Counted from the stretch's first letter, positions 45,323 through 54,592 are shown. The stretch is DNA of 64,000 nt from Psychrobacter urativorans (GCF_904846695.1 NZ_CAJHBR010000007.1:62001-126000), one strand, 5' to 3'. Notes: generated from the sequence alone by a model not told the origin. Made by a program: numbers and translations.

Positions 45323-47248
45323 TTAATAGCCGACTACTGCCGCATCAACAATGCGTGGATCTGATGAGCCGTAAATACCTGTTGGGGTTAGCATAATAGA
45401 TTGAGTAGAGCCCATAGCTTGTTGCGCACTAACTTTATGTCCCATCGACTGCAGCTTATTTATAGTATCGACATTAAGCGCTTTTTCGATACGAATCTCA
45501 TCGGGTAGCCATTGGTCATGAATACGCGGAGCATGAGTGGCTTCGGCGATATTCATATCATGGTCGATGACATTAGAGATGATTTGAGTAACAGTAGTAA
45601 TAATACGACTGCCACCAGGACTACCGGTGACGATATAAGGCTTGCTGTCTTTGAATACTAAAGTAGGACTCATAGAAGACAGCGGGCGCTTGCCAGCTTC
45701 AACGCTATTGGCCTCACCACCAATCAATCCATAAGCATTGGGCACCCCAGACTTGGCAGAGAAATCATCCATCTCGTTATTCAACAAAATCCCTGTACCT
45801 TCAGCGACTAAGCCGGTGCCATAAGAGAAGTTAAGGGTATAAGTATTGGCTACTGCATTGCCGTCTTTATCAACGACAGAGAAATGGGTTGTCTGATCGC
45901 TCTCATAAGGGAGCGGATTATTGGCCTTAATAGTTGCTGCTGGCGTGGCTTTATTGGGATCGATTAACTGGCGTAACTTATCGGCATAAGGTCTAGCGGT
46001 AAGACCACTGCTAGGAACATCAATAAAGTCAGAATCGCCTAAATACTCTGAGCGATCGGCATAAGCTAACTGCATTGCTTCGGCCATTAAATGGATAGTT
46101 TGGGCACTATTTTGCCCATAGTCTTTTAGGGGATAACCCTCTAAAATATTTAAGATCTGCACGATGTGAATACCGCCAGAGGAGGGTGGTGGCATAGAGA
46201 CAATATCATAACCGCGATAGTTGCCGGTGACCGGCTGGCGAGCAATGGCTTGATAATCTGCTAAGTCTTGCAAGCTCATACTACCCCCTGCCTCATTGAC
46301 TGCCTTGACGAGCTTACGGGCGGTATCGCCTTTATAAAAACCATCATTGCCTTGTGCCGCAATGAGTTTGAGAGACTGAGCTAGCTCCGGCTGACGCAAA
46401 CGCTCACCGGGCTGATAAGTGCTACCATCAGGTTTAAAGAATATCTTGCTAGTGCTTGGCCACTTTTGCATCCGATCTTTTAGGGCTTCTAGAGATTCAG
46501 ATAAGCCGGGGGTCACTTCAATACCATCGGCTGCCAAGGCAATCGCTGGTGCCATCACTTTTCCGCGGCTCATAGTGCCGTGATCCTCTAATGCTTTTAG
46601 TAGCCCAGCCACGGTTCCTGGGACACCTACTGCTAGTCCATGATAGCGGGACAAGTCGCTGACCGCATTACCGTCTTTATCCAAATACATATCACGGGTA
46701 GCACTACTAGGTGCTTTTTCACGGTAATCAAGCGCTATAGTTTTGCCCTGCTTGGCATCATAAATCATCATAAAGCCCCCACCGCCGATATTGCCAGCAC
46801 GAGGCAGAGTTACCGCTAACGCAAAGCCTACGGCTACTGCAGCATCAACGGCATTACCGCCTTGTTTGAGTATCTGTAAGCCAATATCAGAGGCTAAGGC
46901 TTCTTGGCTGGCGACCATACCGTTCTTAGCCCAAAGCGGATGTTCGATAGCATCGTTTGAATAAATAGCTTGGTCCGCTTTAGCGGTAGCTGGTCTGGTA
47001 ACAGGCACAGTCTTGAGGCTATTAGGAGCGGCACGTGTGACACGCTTAGTCTCGGACACTACCGTTGGAGCCTCAGTCATAATAGCTAGGTTAATAGCAC
47101 TAGTATTTATAGCACTGTTGTTTATAGTGCTATGGCTTGGCACAGCAGCATTAGCTGATACTGATATTAAAAAAGAGCTACTGATAACAAAAATAGCAGC
47201 TTTTATGGAGGCTAGATTCTGTTGAGACTGTAAGCTTGGTTTTTGCAT
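45323..47248 (-). CDS. ggt: Gamma-glutamyltransferase (exported)
   Basis: Periplasmic N-terminal nucleophile hydrolase acting on glutathione and other gamma-glutamyl compounds, 641 residues. The signal peptide fits AAIFVISSSFLISVSANAA, followed by a Ser/Asn/Ile-rich stretch of about 60 residues before the fold (EHPLWAKNGMVASQEALASD). Self-cleavage to two chains is expected before the first or second Thr of DQTTHFSVVDKDGNAVANTY. GGSRIITTVTQIISNV is the oxyanion and substrate region of the small subunit. AAGGA precedes the ATG. It ends about 200 bases before glcD. Confidence 0.94.
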   Translation of the reverse strand: MQKPSLQSQQNLASIKAAIFVISSSFLISVSANAAVPSHSTINNSAINTSAINLAIMTEAPTVVSETKRVTRAAPNSLKTVPVTRPATAKADQAIYSNDAIEHPLWAKNGMVASQEALASDIGLQILKQGGNAVDAAVAVGFALAVTLPRAGNIGGGGFMMIYDAKQGKTIALDYREKAPSSATRDMYLDKDGNAVSDLSRYHGLAVGVPGTVAGLLKALEDHGTMSRGKVMAPAIALAADGIEVTPGLSESLEALKDRMQKWPSTSKIFFKPDGSTYQPGERLRQPELAQSLKLIAAQGNDGFYKGDTARKLVKAVNEAGGSMSLQDLADYQAIARQPVTGNYRGYDIVSMPPPSSGGIHIVQILNILEGYPLKDYGQNSAQTIHLMAEAMQLAYADRSEYLGDSDFIDVPSSGLTARPYADKLRQLIDPNKATPAATIKANNPLPYESDQTTHFSVVDKDGNAVANTYTLNFSYGTGLVAEGTGILLNNEMDDFSAKSGVPNAYGLIGGEANSVEAGKRPLSSMSPTLVFKDSKPYIVTGSPGGSRIITTVTQIISNVIDHDMNIAEATHAPRIHDQWLPDEIRIEKALNVDTINKLQSMGHKVSAQQAMGSTQSIMLTPTGIYGSSDPRIVDAAVVGY

Positions 47249-47438
47249 CGCAAAGTCCTTTTTACGAGAGGGATAGGCAGGTCAATTTATCTGCTAGAAT
47301 TGTCCGTTATATATAACCAGCTTAACACTTCAAAAGCTAGTGGTTTAATAGTAATATTAATGAGTGAAAGCTTAGACTATAGTTTGTTATAAAATTTTAT
47401 CCTGGTCGTCACCTTATTAATACTATCTGGAGATCATT

Positions 47439-47876
47439 ATGAAAAAACTATTCGCAACCGCTATGGGTTTAGCCGTTATGTTTAGCGTAACCCAAGTACG
47501 AGCCGCCCCTTCAATTGAAGAGTTCATACAAGAAGAAGCCCCAGCTTCTAGTTATTATAATTGTGCTTATAAGATGCAGATTGCCAGTAAAAAGTGTCTA
47601 GTAACTTTAACTAATGTCAAATCATCGATAGATAGTCGAGCGAAAAAGATTTTTGGTAGCCGCGCAGATTTAGAGCTGCTGACTATTAAATGGCCAGATG
47701 GTGATGTTGGTCGCTATTTAGATATCGGCGGTGATGAGGTTTATAAGTTAATTAATCTAGGCGATAGTAGGAGCTATCATTACAAAACTGATAATAATGA
47801 TGGGTTTAGTTTAAATTTTTATAACGGTCTAGTTATTCAAGACCAAAATAATAAAGAGCACATTCGCTTATGGTGA
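47439..47876 (+). CDS. Small secreted hypothetical protein, 145 residues
   Basis: I do not recognise the family. The N-terminus MKKLFATAMGLAVMFSVTQVRAAP fits a signal peptide cut after VRA. The mature part has two cysteines (NCAYKM and KKCLVTL) likely to form a disulfide, and a tail with YHYKTDNNDGFSLNFYNG. GGAGATC sits before the ATG. It is closed by a terminator. A periplasmic or outer-surface role is inferred only from export. Confidence 0.65.
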   Translation: MKKLFATAMGLAVMFSVTQVRAAPSIEEFIQEEAPASSYYNCAYKMQIASKKCLVTLTNVKSSIDSRAKKIFGSRADLELLTIKWPDGDVGRYLDIGGDEVYKLINLGDSRSYHYKTDNNDGFSLNFYNGLVIQDQNNKEHIRLW

Positions 47877-48298
47877 GTTACTCCTATGAGCTCATGGCAG
47901 TCAAAGCTAACACGGCCTAACAAAAAGCATTATCTAGTAAAGATTATGCTTTTTTTATGGATAGAAGTTTATACATCAGACTATTTACCTCTATAAGCTC
48001 AATAATTGGCTGCGTTTATCCACCATGAAAACCCTAGTTCAGCTAGTTGCAATGCAGCTTGCCATGCTCCTTGCTCTACCACTGGTAATAGCAGTCAATA
48101 TATAAGTATTTTTGTATTGCTTATTAATTACTAATATGTAATTTTATGTGTTATAAATAGTAATATAGACGCTATTTTTATTAATTTTTACCAATGCCCA
48201 GCTCATTAGTGAGCATTGAATATTCGACCTTATTAAGCAAAAATAGCAAGCAAAAACAGTAATCAAAAATAGCTATCAGCATGAATAAAGGGATTTTT
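47877..48298. other. Intergenic region before the large lipoprotein operon
   Basis: About 420 bases. Beyond the terminator, it holds a 26-codon frame (48025-48105) encoding a very hydrophobic peptide (MKTLVQLVAMQLAMLLALPL) with no ribosome site. It is not called as a gene. Confidence 0.4.
47922..47956 (+). terminator. Intrinsic terminator after the 145-residue secreted protein
   Basis: AAAAAGCATTATCT pairs with AGATTATGCTTTTT (one mismatch) and ends in seven T. Confidence 0.85.
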
Positions 48299-50437
48299 AT
48301 GTCATTGCCTACGCATTACCTCCAGCGTCGTTATAAGGGGCAGCTCAGGAAGTCAGCTGACCCTCATAATAAAAAACCTGCAGTAATAACCGCCGCCTAT
48401 CTGTTAGTGTTCGGTAGCGCCGCTGTAGTGCTGTCAGGTTGTCAGACTAGCCCAACGCCCTCGAAGAACGCTAGCCAAGCGATGATTGATTTTAATAAAG
48501 TCGATAGCGCACAAGGAAGCGCATTTAATGCTCAGCTGTTAGCCAATGATCAACGCTATCAGCAGCTATTTGATCAGACTAAATACCCTAATAGCGAATC
48601 CCAAGCCAAATCACGTTTGCTTAGCGCCATCCGCCAGCATCTAGCAGGCGAACAAGTGGCGGTAGCGCAAGCCCATTATCAGATAGTACCTTTTACCAAA
48701 GCCGACAGTATCGATGCTGGATCTAGTAGTTTACTGCGAACCATGATCGAGCTTTATGCTTATAAAAACCAAAACTCAGCTGACTATAGTGATAGTGATA
48801 GTGATACTGATGCACAAGTCGCTGAGGCTAGGGCAGAGCTAGAGGCAGCGCAATCAAATAGCTGTAATGACAGTAGTAACGATGACGCTTATGAAGTCTG
48901 TGTTGTAGACTCTGATATTGACTATGCAGCAGAGGCTTATACTGACGATGAAGCGGTAGAAGCAGCACAAGCAGCTGTCGCTGCTGCGGTAGCGGCAATA
49001 AATAGCGATGAAGCAGAGTCATACGATGCTGATGGTTTTAACCAATATGGCTATGATCAAGACGGTTACGATCGAGAGGGTTATGACCAAGATGGCTACA
49101 ATACAGACGGTTATGATTATCAAGGTTATGACTACGATGGCTATGATGTAAATGGTTTTGACAATCGCGGCTTGGATGAGTACGGCTATGATAAAGACGG
49201 CGTTTATGGCGATAACTCAGACGAGGAGGACAGCAGTGCCAGCTCATCAAGACTAGGGAGGCTAAATCCAAAGGGTCTGCTAAGAGATTATGAGGCGATG
49301 CAAAACCAGAAACAGCAAGCGGCTACGCAAGGTGGCGCTGCTGCGTACGATCCATTCGCTGGCATGATCGGCATAGCTTTAGGTATGTTGCAACGTACGC
49401 CAGAGCAAGTAGAGGCGATGAATGCATATCAGTATAAGCATTTAACCTTCAATAGTGTTAGCCACTATCAGCCTAAGCAAAAGCAGCTGCAAAGTGTTTA
49501 TAGCTATGACTATAGCACCCCAACGCTTAGCTCCTCAGTGCAGATACCATTAGCGATCGATTTTAACAACAGCCGTATCACTATTGACCCCTCAGCTCTA
49601 CTGCCTTTAGTAGCCTTAGTCAACCCTGAACATACGCCTTTGCCTGAACAAATGAGCAGCCATACTGTGAATTTTGGCTTACCGGAAACGATTACCTCAC
49701 AGCTACCTTCTGCAGTGATTTATGATGCTGTGATCGCTGCTATACAAGATAGTATGGCTGAGTTGTCGGCCGAAAACTTCAGTGCGGTCGATATCCGTGA
49801 CGATGCTTTTGCTAAAGAAGTCGGGGCTGAACGCGCCGTAAAAGTCTATTTCGGTAGTCAACAAAGCGGTGAGATGATCGGTAAGATGCTCAAATATGTC
49901 AGCCGCTCTTTAGCCCGCTATGTCGAGGCTAACCCTGATAAATATACTGATGATGCGGCGCTGAAAAAAGCCATTAATAAAATCCAACTCTATAATAAGG
50001 GCTACCAAAGCGCTGATGTTGGCGCCTTACTACAGCTGATAGAAGCTATAGGTCCTATCTCCTTTAATCAGGTCAACTATTACTATTTAGACCGGGCAGA
50101 TCGACTATTGGCCAAACAGCAGACTATAAACATGGGCGGCGATTTGATGGGTGCACGCACTGCGGTCCTCAATCAAATTCGCTATGACCAAGCTAGCTTT
50201 AACCAACATGCCTTAACGCCATTATTAGCCCAGTCGTTTGGCCCCAACTCGCAACCAGCTATGGATGGTAATGCTTGGTTAACTAGCCAGCGCCAACGCA
50301 CAGAGCAACTGAGACAAGCGCGCTATGCTCGCTATAGCTATGATGACGACAGTACCTATGAAACTACCCAAGACTATATAGACGCTGTTGATGCCGTAAA
50401 GACTGAAGATGCGGATATCTCTCTTGATAGTCAATGA
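48299..50437 (+). CDS. Large lipoprotein with GYD pentad repeat
   Basis: Unrecognised exported lipoprotein of 712 residues. The hydrophobic stretch ends in the lipobox VVLSGCQT. A Ser/Asp/Ala/Glu-rich acidic region follows, then about eleven five-residue repeats of the form xDGYD (QDGYDREGYDQDGYN, encoded at about 49027-49207). A globular C-terminal half follows (SYDYSTPTLSSSVQIPLAID onward), with long helical parts such as GKMLKYVSRSLARYVEANP. ATG 48299, preceded by AAAGGGA, is preferred over ATG 48281. It heads a two-gene operon with a second lipoprotein after 86 bases. The Asp/Tyr-rich repeat could bind metal, but that is speculation. Confidence 0.75.
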   Translation: MSLPTHYLQRRYKGQLRKSADPHNKKPAVITAAYLLVFGSAAVVLSGCQTSPTPSKNASQAMIDFNKVDSAQGSAFNAQLLANDQRYQQLFDQTKYPNSESQAKSRLLSAIRQHLAGEQVAVAQAHYQIVPFTKADSIDAGSSSLLRTMIELYAYKNQNSADYSDSDSDTDAQVAEARAELEAAQSNSCNDSSNDDAYEVCVVDSDIDYAAEAYTDDEAVEAAQAAVAAAVAAINSDEAESYDADGFNQYGYDQDGYDREGYDQDGYNTDGYDYQGYDYDGYDVNGFDNRGLDEYGYDKDGVYGDNSDEEDSSASSSRLGRLNPKGLLRDYEAMQNQKQQAATQGGAAAYDPFAGMIGIALGMLQRTPEQVEAMNAYQYKHLTFNSVSHYQPKQKQLQSVYSYDYSTPTLSSSVQIPLAIDFNNSRITIDPSALLPLVALVNPEHTPLPEQMSSHTVNFGLPETITSQLPSAVIYDAVIAAIQDSMAELSAENFSAVDIRDDAFAKEVGAERAVKVYFGSQQSGEMIGKMLKYVSRSLARYVEANPDKYTDDAALKKAINKIQLYNKGYQSADVGALLQLIEAIGPISFNQVNYYYLDRADRLLAKQQTINMGGDLMGARTAVLNQIRYDQASFNQHALTPLLAQSFGPNSQPAMDGNAWLTSQRQRTEQLRQARYARYSYDDDSTYETTQDYIDAVDAVKTEDADISLDSQ

Positions 50438-50523
50438 TTCTAACTAGCAAAGGTAGGAGCTACCTAATTAACGGCAGCTCCCGGTCATCTGTTACGTCTA
50501 ACACTATGCTTTAAGGATAAAAA

Positions 50524-52365
50524 ATGAACATAGCACCTGCATCTACTCTCGCTCGTTTGCAATCAATTAAAACCACTAGCCTAGTGCTAACAGGAGCATT
50601 AGTAAGCGCCGGCTTGTTATTGGCAGGGTGCCAGTCCACTGCTTTGAGCCAAGCTAATATAGCCACTAATAACACGCCCAGCGCTGCAAAAACGGCTCTA
50701 GCAACGGCGCTACAGCAGCAGCGTCGCCAGTCTTTTAGCTATCATAGCAATGTCGAAATAAGTAATGAGGCGCAATTTAGCGCTGGCAATACAACGCCAG
50801 CGGCTATACAACCCTTAGCGAAAACAGGCTATATCGATGACTACTGTGAGGATACTCATGACCAAGCTTATGCCGATCTATTAGTGCAAGCTCAAGCGCA
50901 GCAGTTAGATATTTCTACTAGCGCTTATGAGACTCAGCGCCAAGCGCTAAAGCAGAACTATTTAGCTTGTAATGAGGCTTATTTGGCTTGGGATGCCAAT
51001 CAGTATCCTGAAGATGATAGCAGTTATGGCGATTATAGTGATGAAGGTGAAAGCACAGCCTATAGCATAGATAGTCGTGACGCAGCGGTAGCGCTAAAAG
51101 CAGGTGCTAAGCTTAACAGCGAAACCTCTGGCGCGGCTGGCGCGACTATCGTTGAGACTAGCCGTATTAAGGGCGCTAAAAATCAAGCCACAAGCAGTAG
51201 CAGCACTATTGCTGCCGCTAGTGCTAGCCGAGGCGCAGTAGTATCGCCTTATTATCAGCAGCTGTTCGATAACTACGAGGATATGACCTCAGTAACGGAT
51301 AATAAAAAAGCGCAACTACTAGATGCCTATTTACTCAAACCGTTATCGATTAACGCTCAAGGCGTCTATCAGCCATTAGCTGGCAGATTCACTATGCTCG
51401 GCAGTGTGCAGTATCAAGGGCGCAATAATCAAACTAGTATGAATCAGCCGGTTTATATCGATTTTAAGGGCGGCAATATCTATCTTTGGGCTGATAATTT
51501 TGCGCTGTTTAATTCAGAGCTGTTGGATAATAAATTAGGCACTAAATGGCAGAACAAATGGTTGAAGTTAGCGCTGGACGATGGCAGTTTGCCCAAAGGT
51601 TTTGGCAGTGCGGTTATCAAAGCGCATCTCAAGGCTTTGGATAATAACTACGCCAATGCTGACGCTAGCCAGTTCGACTTTATAGCGCCGAATAGTTTGA
51701 CGGCTCTATCCCCTAAATTATCCACCCAGCAACTGATCCCGATGCTACAAAGCGCTCAAATTATTAGGCGCACCCGTAGTCTTGACAGCTATAAACAGTC
51801 TTATAGCGACTATGCCGAGAGCTTTTATCATGATATCACTCAACAGTATCCGCAACTAATCACCCCAAGCCAAGATGATGAGCTGAGTAATGCATCAGCA
51901 GAGGATCAGACCTTTACTAGTAAGGTGCTAGTTGAGCAGCTATTGGCACTGATGAAAAAAGCTAGCAATGAGCCAGAGCAACAACAGCCAGTGGAGTCAG
52001 AGACACTAGTAAGCTCGCCAATACAAGACCTGTATGGCCTCGATAATCGCGGTCAGTTGCAGTGGCATCATAACCGTAGCTATGCGCCAGTGGATAGTCA
52101 AGCTAAGCTTGGCAGTCAGATCAGCACTGACATTCTGCAGCGCTATCTGCCATTAAGAGGCCAAGAGCCTATGTTTCCAAACTTGCCCGCTGATGCGCAG
52201 TTACCTAATGCTAGTAACAGCGTTGATATAAGACAATATAGTACTGAGCTTGCTGACTATTACCGTAACGGTGGCGGTACTACGATAGGGAAGATGCTAT
52301 TTAGCGCCTTGCCAATGTATAAGAGTATCTATGCGACAAAAGCTGAGGGACTAAATGCTGAATAA
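50524..52365 (+). CDS. Second large lipoprotein of the operon
   Basis: Unrecognised exported lipoprotein of 613 residues. The lipobox is LLLAGCQS. The N-terminal part is Ala/Gln/Ser-rich with an acidic stretch (NQYPEDDSSYGDYSDEGES); the C-terminal part has mixed alpha/beta composition (PVYIDFKGGNIYLWADNFAL, LGTKWQNKWLKLALDDG). Both proteins of the operon share a plan of lipobox, acidic Tyr/Asp-rich middle and globular end with an IDF..(N)xI strand, which suggests partnership or distant homology. AAGGAT precedes the ATG. Confidence 0.75.
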   Translation: MNIAPASTLARLQSIKTTSLVLTGALVSAGLLLAGCQSTALSQANIATNNTPSAAKTALATALQQQRRQSFSYHSNVEISNEAQFSAGNTTPAAIQPLAKTGYIDDYCEDTHDQAYADLLVQAQAQQLDISTSAYETQRQALKQNYLACNEAYLAWDANQYPEDDSSYGDYSDEGESTAYSIDSRDAAVALKAGAKLNSETSGAAGATIVETSRIKGAKNQATSSSSTIAAASASRGAVVSPYYQQLFDNYEDMTSVTDNKKAQLLDAYLLKPLSINAQGVYQPLAGRFTMLGSVQYQGRNNQTSMNQPVYIDFKGGNIYLWADNFALFNSELLDNKLGTKWQNKWLKLALDDGSLPKGFGSAVIKAHLKALDNNYANADASQFDFIAPNSLTALSPKLSTQQLIPMLQSAQIIRRTRSLDSYKQSYSDYAESFYHDITQQYPQLITPSQDDELSNASAEDQTFTSKVLVEQLLALMKKASNEPEQQQPVESETLVSSPIQDLYGLDNRGQLQWHHNRSYAPVDSQAKLGSQISTDILQRYLPLRGQEPMFPNLPADAQLPNASNSVDIRQYSTELADYYRNGGGTTIGKMLFSALPMYKSIYATKAEGLNAE

Positions 52366-52476
52366 AGCTTAGGAGCTATACAGGAGCAATAGAGGTAACA
52401 ATGCTGATAGGAACACGGACAGGAAGAGGAACAGTAACAGCGGGGATGACACTGTCAACAGTAGCATGCCCCCAAA

Positions 52477-53133
52477 CTATTTAACAATAATGGTGTAGCT
52501 TAAAGGCTTATCTTGCAGATCATAACTCTTGATAGCTTGTATTTTAAAGGCATTACGATCGTAAAAGTCTATCTCTTGCGCGGCTCTTAATTCCAGCATG
52601 TCCATCATGGCATTGTAATTGCCACCAACCGGATTACCGAACAGCTTTTTGGCAATATAGCCTAAGTAAGATTTGTTATAACCTGATATTTCAAACTTAG
52701 TGTAGTAAGGGTCTATAGAGCGATCGATCAGCAAGTTATCGCTGATCGCAATGGTTGAGGGGCAGTTAAAGCAACCCGGAATAAACTGAATATTTTCAAC
52801 ATCGACTTGGCTAAGTAAGTCTTTGGTTGTATTGGTCTTACTGTTATAAGTGACATTTGACTTAGTTATATAACGACAACTTGCGCTATTGATGATCCTA
52901 ATGGAGCGGATTTTGTTACCTTTATTGACTTCAACATCCAGCTGGCAAGCACCAGCGCCAGCATTACTGTAGCCATTCCAATTTTGCTTCTTTAGACCCA
53001 GCTTATACTGACTATTTAAGACCTCTACATCTTTACCTAAAGAGCTGGGAGCAATAAAACTACTATAGTTTGCCGCATAGACAGGGACAGCTGCTACTGT
53101 GCTAGTGATGACTAGTAATACAATCTTTTTCAT
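52477..53133 (-). CDS. Secreted hypothetical protein, 218 residues
   Basis: I do not recognise this family. Signal peptide: MKKIVLLVITSTVAAVPVYA, cut before ANYSS. The mature part has four cysteines (GACQLD, ASCRYI, GCFNCPST) that could form disulfides, and a mixed beta composition rich in Asn, Ser and Tyr. It converges with the second lipoprotein gene. The ribosome site is weak. Confidence 0.65.
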   Translation of the reverse strand: MKKIVLLVITSTVAAVPVYAANYSSFIAPSSLGKDVEVLNSQYKLGLKKQNWNGYSNAGAGACQLDVEVNKGNKIRSIRIINSASCRYITKSNVTYNSKTNTTKDLLSQVDVENIQFIPGCFNCPSTIAISDNLLIDRSIDPYYTKFEISGYNKSYLGYIAKKLFGNPVGGNYNAMMDMLELRAAQEIDFYDRNAFKIQAIKSYDLQDKPLSYTIIVK

Positions 53134-53574
53134 AATGCATGCTCAGTAGTAAAATTATTAGCGTCTCATTCATTAATGCTCGACATCCCCTCATATTACT
53201 AATTGCGCACAGTACCTAAGGCAATAACGGCAGTATTTAAAAGCGGCTAGGGCTGACTATTAGTATCTAATAAAAGAGCTGTAAACACTATCAGACCACC
53301 TTTAATCCCTCTTTAGTCTATTTATTTTACCTAAATCTAGGCTTTATCCAAGTTTTTTTAACTTATCTTAGCTCTATTATGGGCTGCACTAATGTCTAGA
53401 GATAGTCTTAAAGGTATTATGGTAACCATAAAATAGATGGAAAAGTCTCTACACGTGATCCTATTTCGCAACAATCAGCTTAAAACTATGGCTTTAACTA
53501 TCGAGTAATAGATAATGATCCAAGCTTTCCAAGATGCTGCTAATAGAGCTGAGCGAAATATAGTGGGACAATAA
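53134..53574. other. Intergenic region before the barstar-like relic
   Basis: About 440 bases with no intact gene. Short plus-strand frames that end just before the immunity relic (for example AFQDAANRAERNIVGQ then stop at 53572-53574) look like they could be the tail of a lost toxin, but they are too short to assign. Confidence 0.35.
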
Positions 53575-54005
53575 TTGAAAAAGTTTTATCAGCGTTTAAT
53601 AATGAACAATATCGAAATAAAAGAGTGTTTAGATATAGTTAATATTGATGAAAACGGTATAGTGATAACTTTGAATAAACAGTATCCCTCTGGTAAAGAT
53701 GTCGCTAAAGATATCGAAAGTCAGCTATCTAGTGACAATGAGCTAGAAGTTGAAAATTGGGACGCCTTTTATGATAATTTATGTTCTTTAGACTATGAAC
53801 TTGATAAGAAATTTAAAAGTGTGACTATAATTCATATTTAAATGTAAATGACGAATCAATTATTACTTATCTTCAAATTATTCTTGATGCTTGCAACAGT
53901 TACTATAGGTCTACTAATATTGACGAGGAATTTAGTTTCTATGCTGTTTTTCTATATAAGCATATGACTATTTACAAAGAAGTAAAGTGTTTAGAGTTCT
54001 ATTGA
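53575..54005 (+). pseudogene. Barstar-like immunity protein, frameshifted
   Basis: The open frame up to 53841 reads ...NNIEIKECLDIVNIDENG, VENWDAFYDNLCSLDYEL and KSVTIIHI; the NWDAFYDNL block followed by IIH is typical of barstar-family RNase inhibitors. The frame stops at 53839. From 53835 the next frame continues the expected C-terminal half (LNVNDESIITYLQIILDAC, EEFSFYAVFLYKHM) up to a TGA at 54003. One missing base near 53836-53838 would restore a protein of about 134 residues (from ATG 53602). I read it as an immunity gene inactivated by a one-base deletion, or a sequencing error. The start could also be TTG 53575. Confidence 0.65.
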
Positions 54006-54060
54006 TTCCGATACATAAACTATATGGAGCTCCCATTTCTACAATGGTCTAAACTTAAAT

Positions 54061-54095
54061 AAAAGCTACGATACAATGAGTGTCGTAGCTTTTTT
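54061..54095. terminator. Intrinsic terminator, copy 1
   Basis: AAAAGCTACGA and TCGTAGCTTTTTT pair over 11 bp. It follows the barstar-like relic and is nearly repeated at 54294-54328. Confidence 0.9.
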
Positions 54096-54106
54096 AATTT
54101 ATTAAA

Positions 54107-54196
54107 CCCAACAGCCAAATCAGCGCAGGTGGTGACGTTACCTTTGACTTTGGCAGTATAGAGATGTTCCAACTCCCCCGATCCTATCGCTACTTT
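54107..54196 (+). pseudogene. Short CdiA/FhaB fragment, relic A
   Basis: Read as PNSQISAGGDVTFDFGS and on to a TGA near 54196, this matches the segment ADSQVNVGGTTTFDIGN of the large haemagglutinin gene (DNA near 61264-61310). Homology ends after about 17 residues. It starts just after terminator copy 1, at the same point relative to the terminator as relic B. Confidence 0.6.
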
Positions 54197-54293
54197 TTAT
54201 GAAGTATCATAGGATGCGTCCAGCATAGAAATTAATTAATGATAACCCAATTTGTATACGAAGTATCATTCTATAAAAACACTATATTAAAAC

Positions 54294-54328
54294 AAAAGCT
54301 ACGATCTTAAACAGAGCGTAGCTTTTTT
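54294..54328. terminator. Intrinsic terminator, copy 2
   Basis: AAAAGCTACG and CGTAGCTTTTTT pair over 10 bp. Arm sequences are the same as in copy 1 but the loop differs. Confidence 0.9.
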
Positions 54329-54333
54329 CATCT

Positions 54334-54592
54334 ACCTACGCCAACAGCCAAATCAATGTTGGCACTACCACCTATAACATTGGTAATGATGTCAACATTA
54401 GAGGCGGCGTCATCAATACCGACAAAGCACAAGGCATCATACGTGGTAACGTCAATATCGAATCGCTACAAGACACTTATACCTACGACAGCAATCAGAA
54501 GAACATGGGCTTTACCGCTGATATCGCTTTAGAAGGTGTAGGCTCAAGTCAACATTCAATCGCCAAGCGCCGCTGGGGTATCGCGTAACGTT
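54334..54592 (+). pseudogene. CdiA/FhaB 3' fragment, relic B
   Basis: The frame reads YANSQINVGTTTYNIGNDVN, IRGGVINTDKAQGIIRGNVN, IESLQDTYTYDSNQKNMGFT and ADIALEGVGSS. This is collinear with 61258-61474 in the large haemagglutinin gene (ADSQVNVGGTTTFDIGNDVN, IKGGVINTNKAQGQILGDVN, IESLQDTATYDSNQKNIGFT, LDVALEGAGSS). Homology ends at about 54545, after which the DNA becomes the TPS domain of the next gene in another frame; the relic frame itself stops at a TAA at 54586-54588. It is the 3' part of a lost paralogue. Confidence 0.82.

Noticed and set aside
48025..48105. 26-codon hydrophobic frame (possible small toxin or leader)
   Set aside because: No ribosome site, no conserved partner and no evidence of expression; recorded only as a frame in the intergenic region.
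49038..49271. Minus-strand frame of 77 codons in the lipoprotein gene
   Set aside because: It is the reverse reading of the GYD repeat (repeated His/Ser/Arg) and has no ribosome site.
53400..53574. Short plus-strand frames ending in KVSTRDPISQQSA and AFQDAANRAERNIVGQ as the tail of a toxin gene
   Set aside because: Each is preceded by stop codons within about 25 codons, and no toxin family could be recognised; they are kept only as a hint in the intergenic entry.
54107..54592. Insertion sequence or phage remnants upstream of the haemagglutinin gene
   Set aside because: No transposase-like frame or terminal inverted repeat was found; the segments match the haemagglutinin gene itself.
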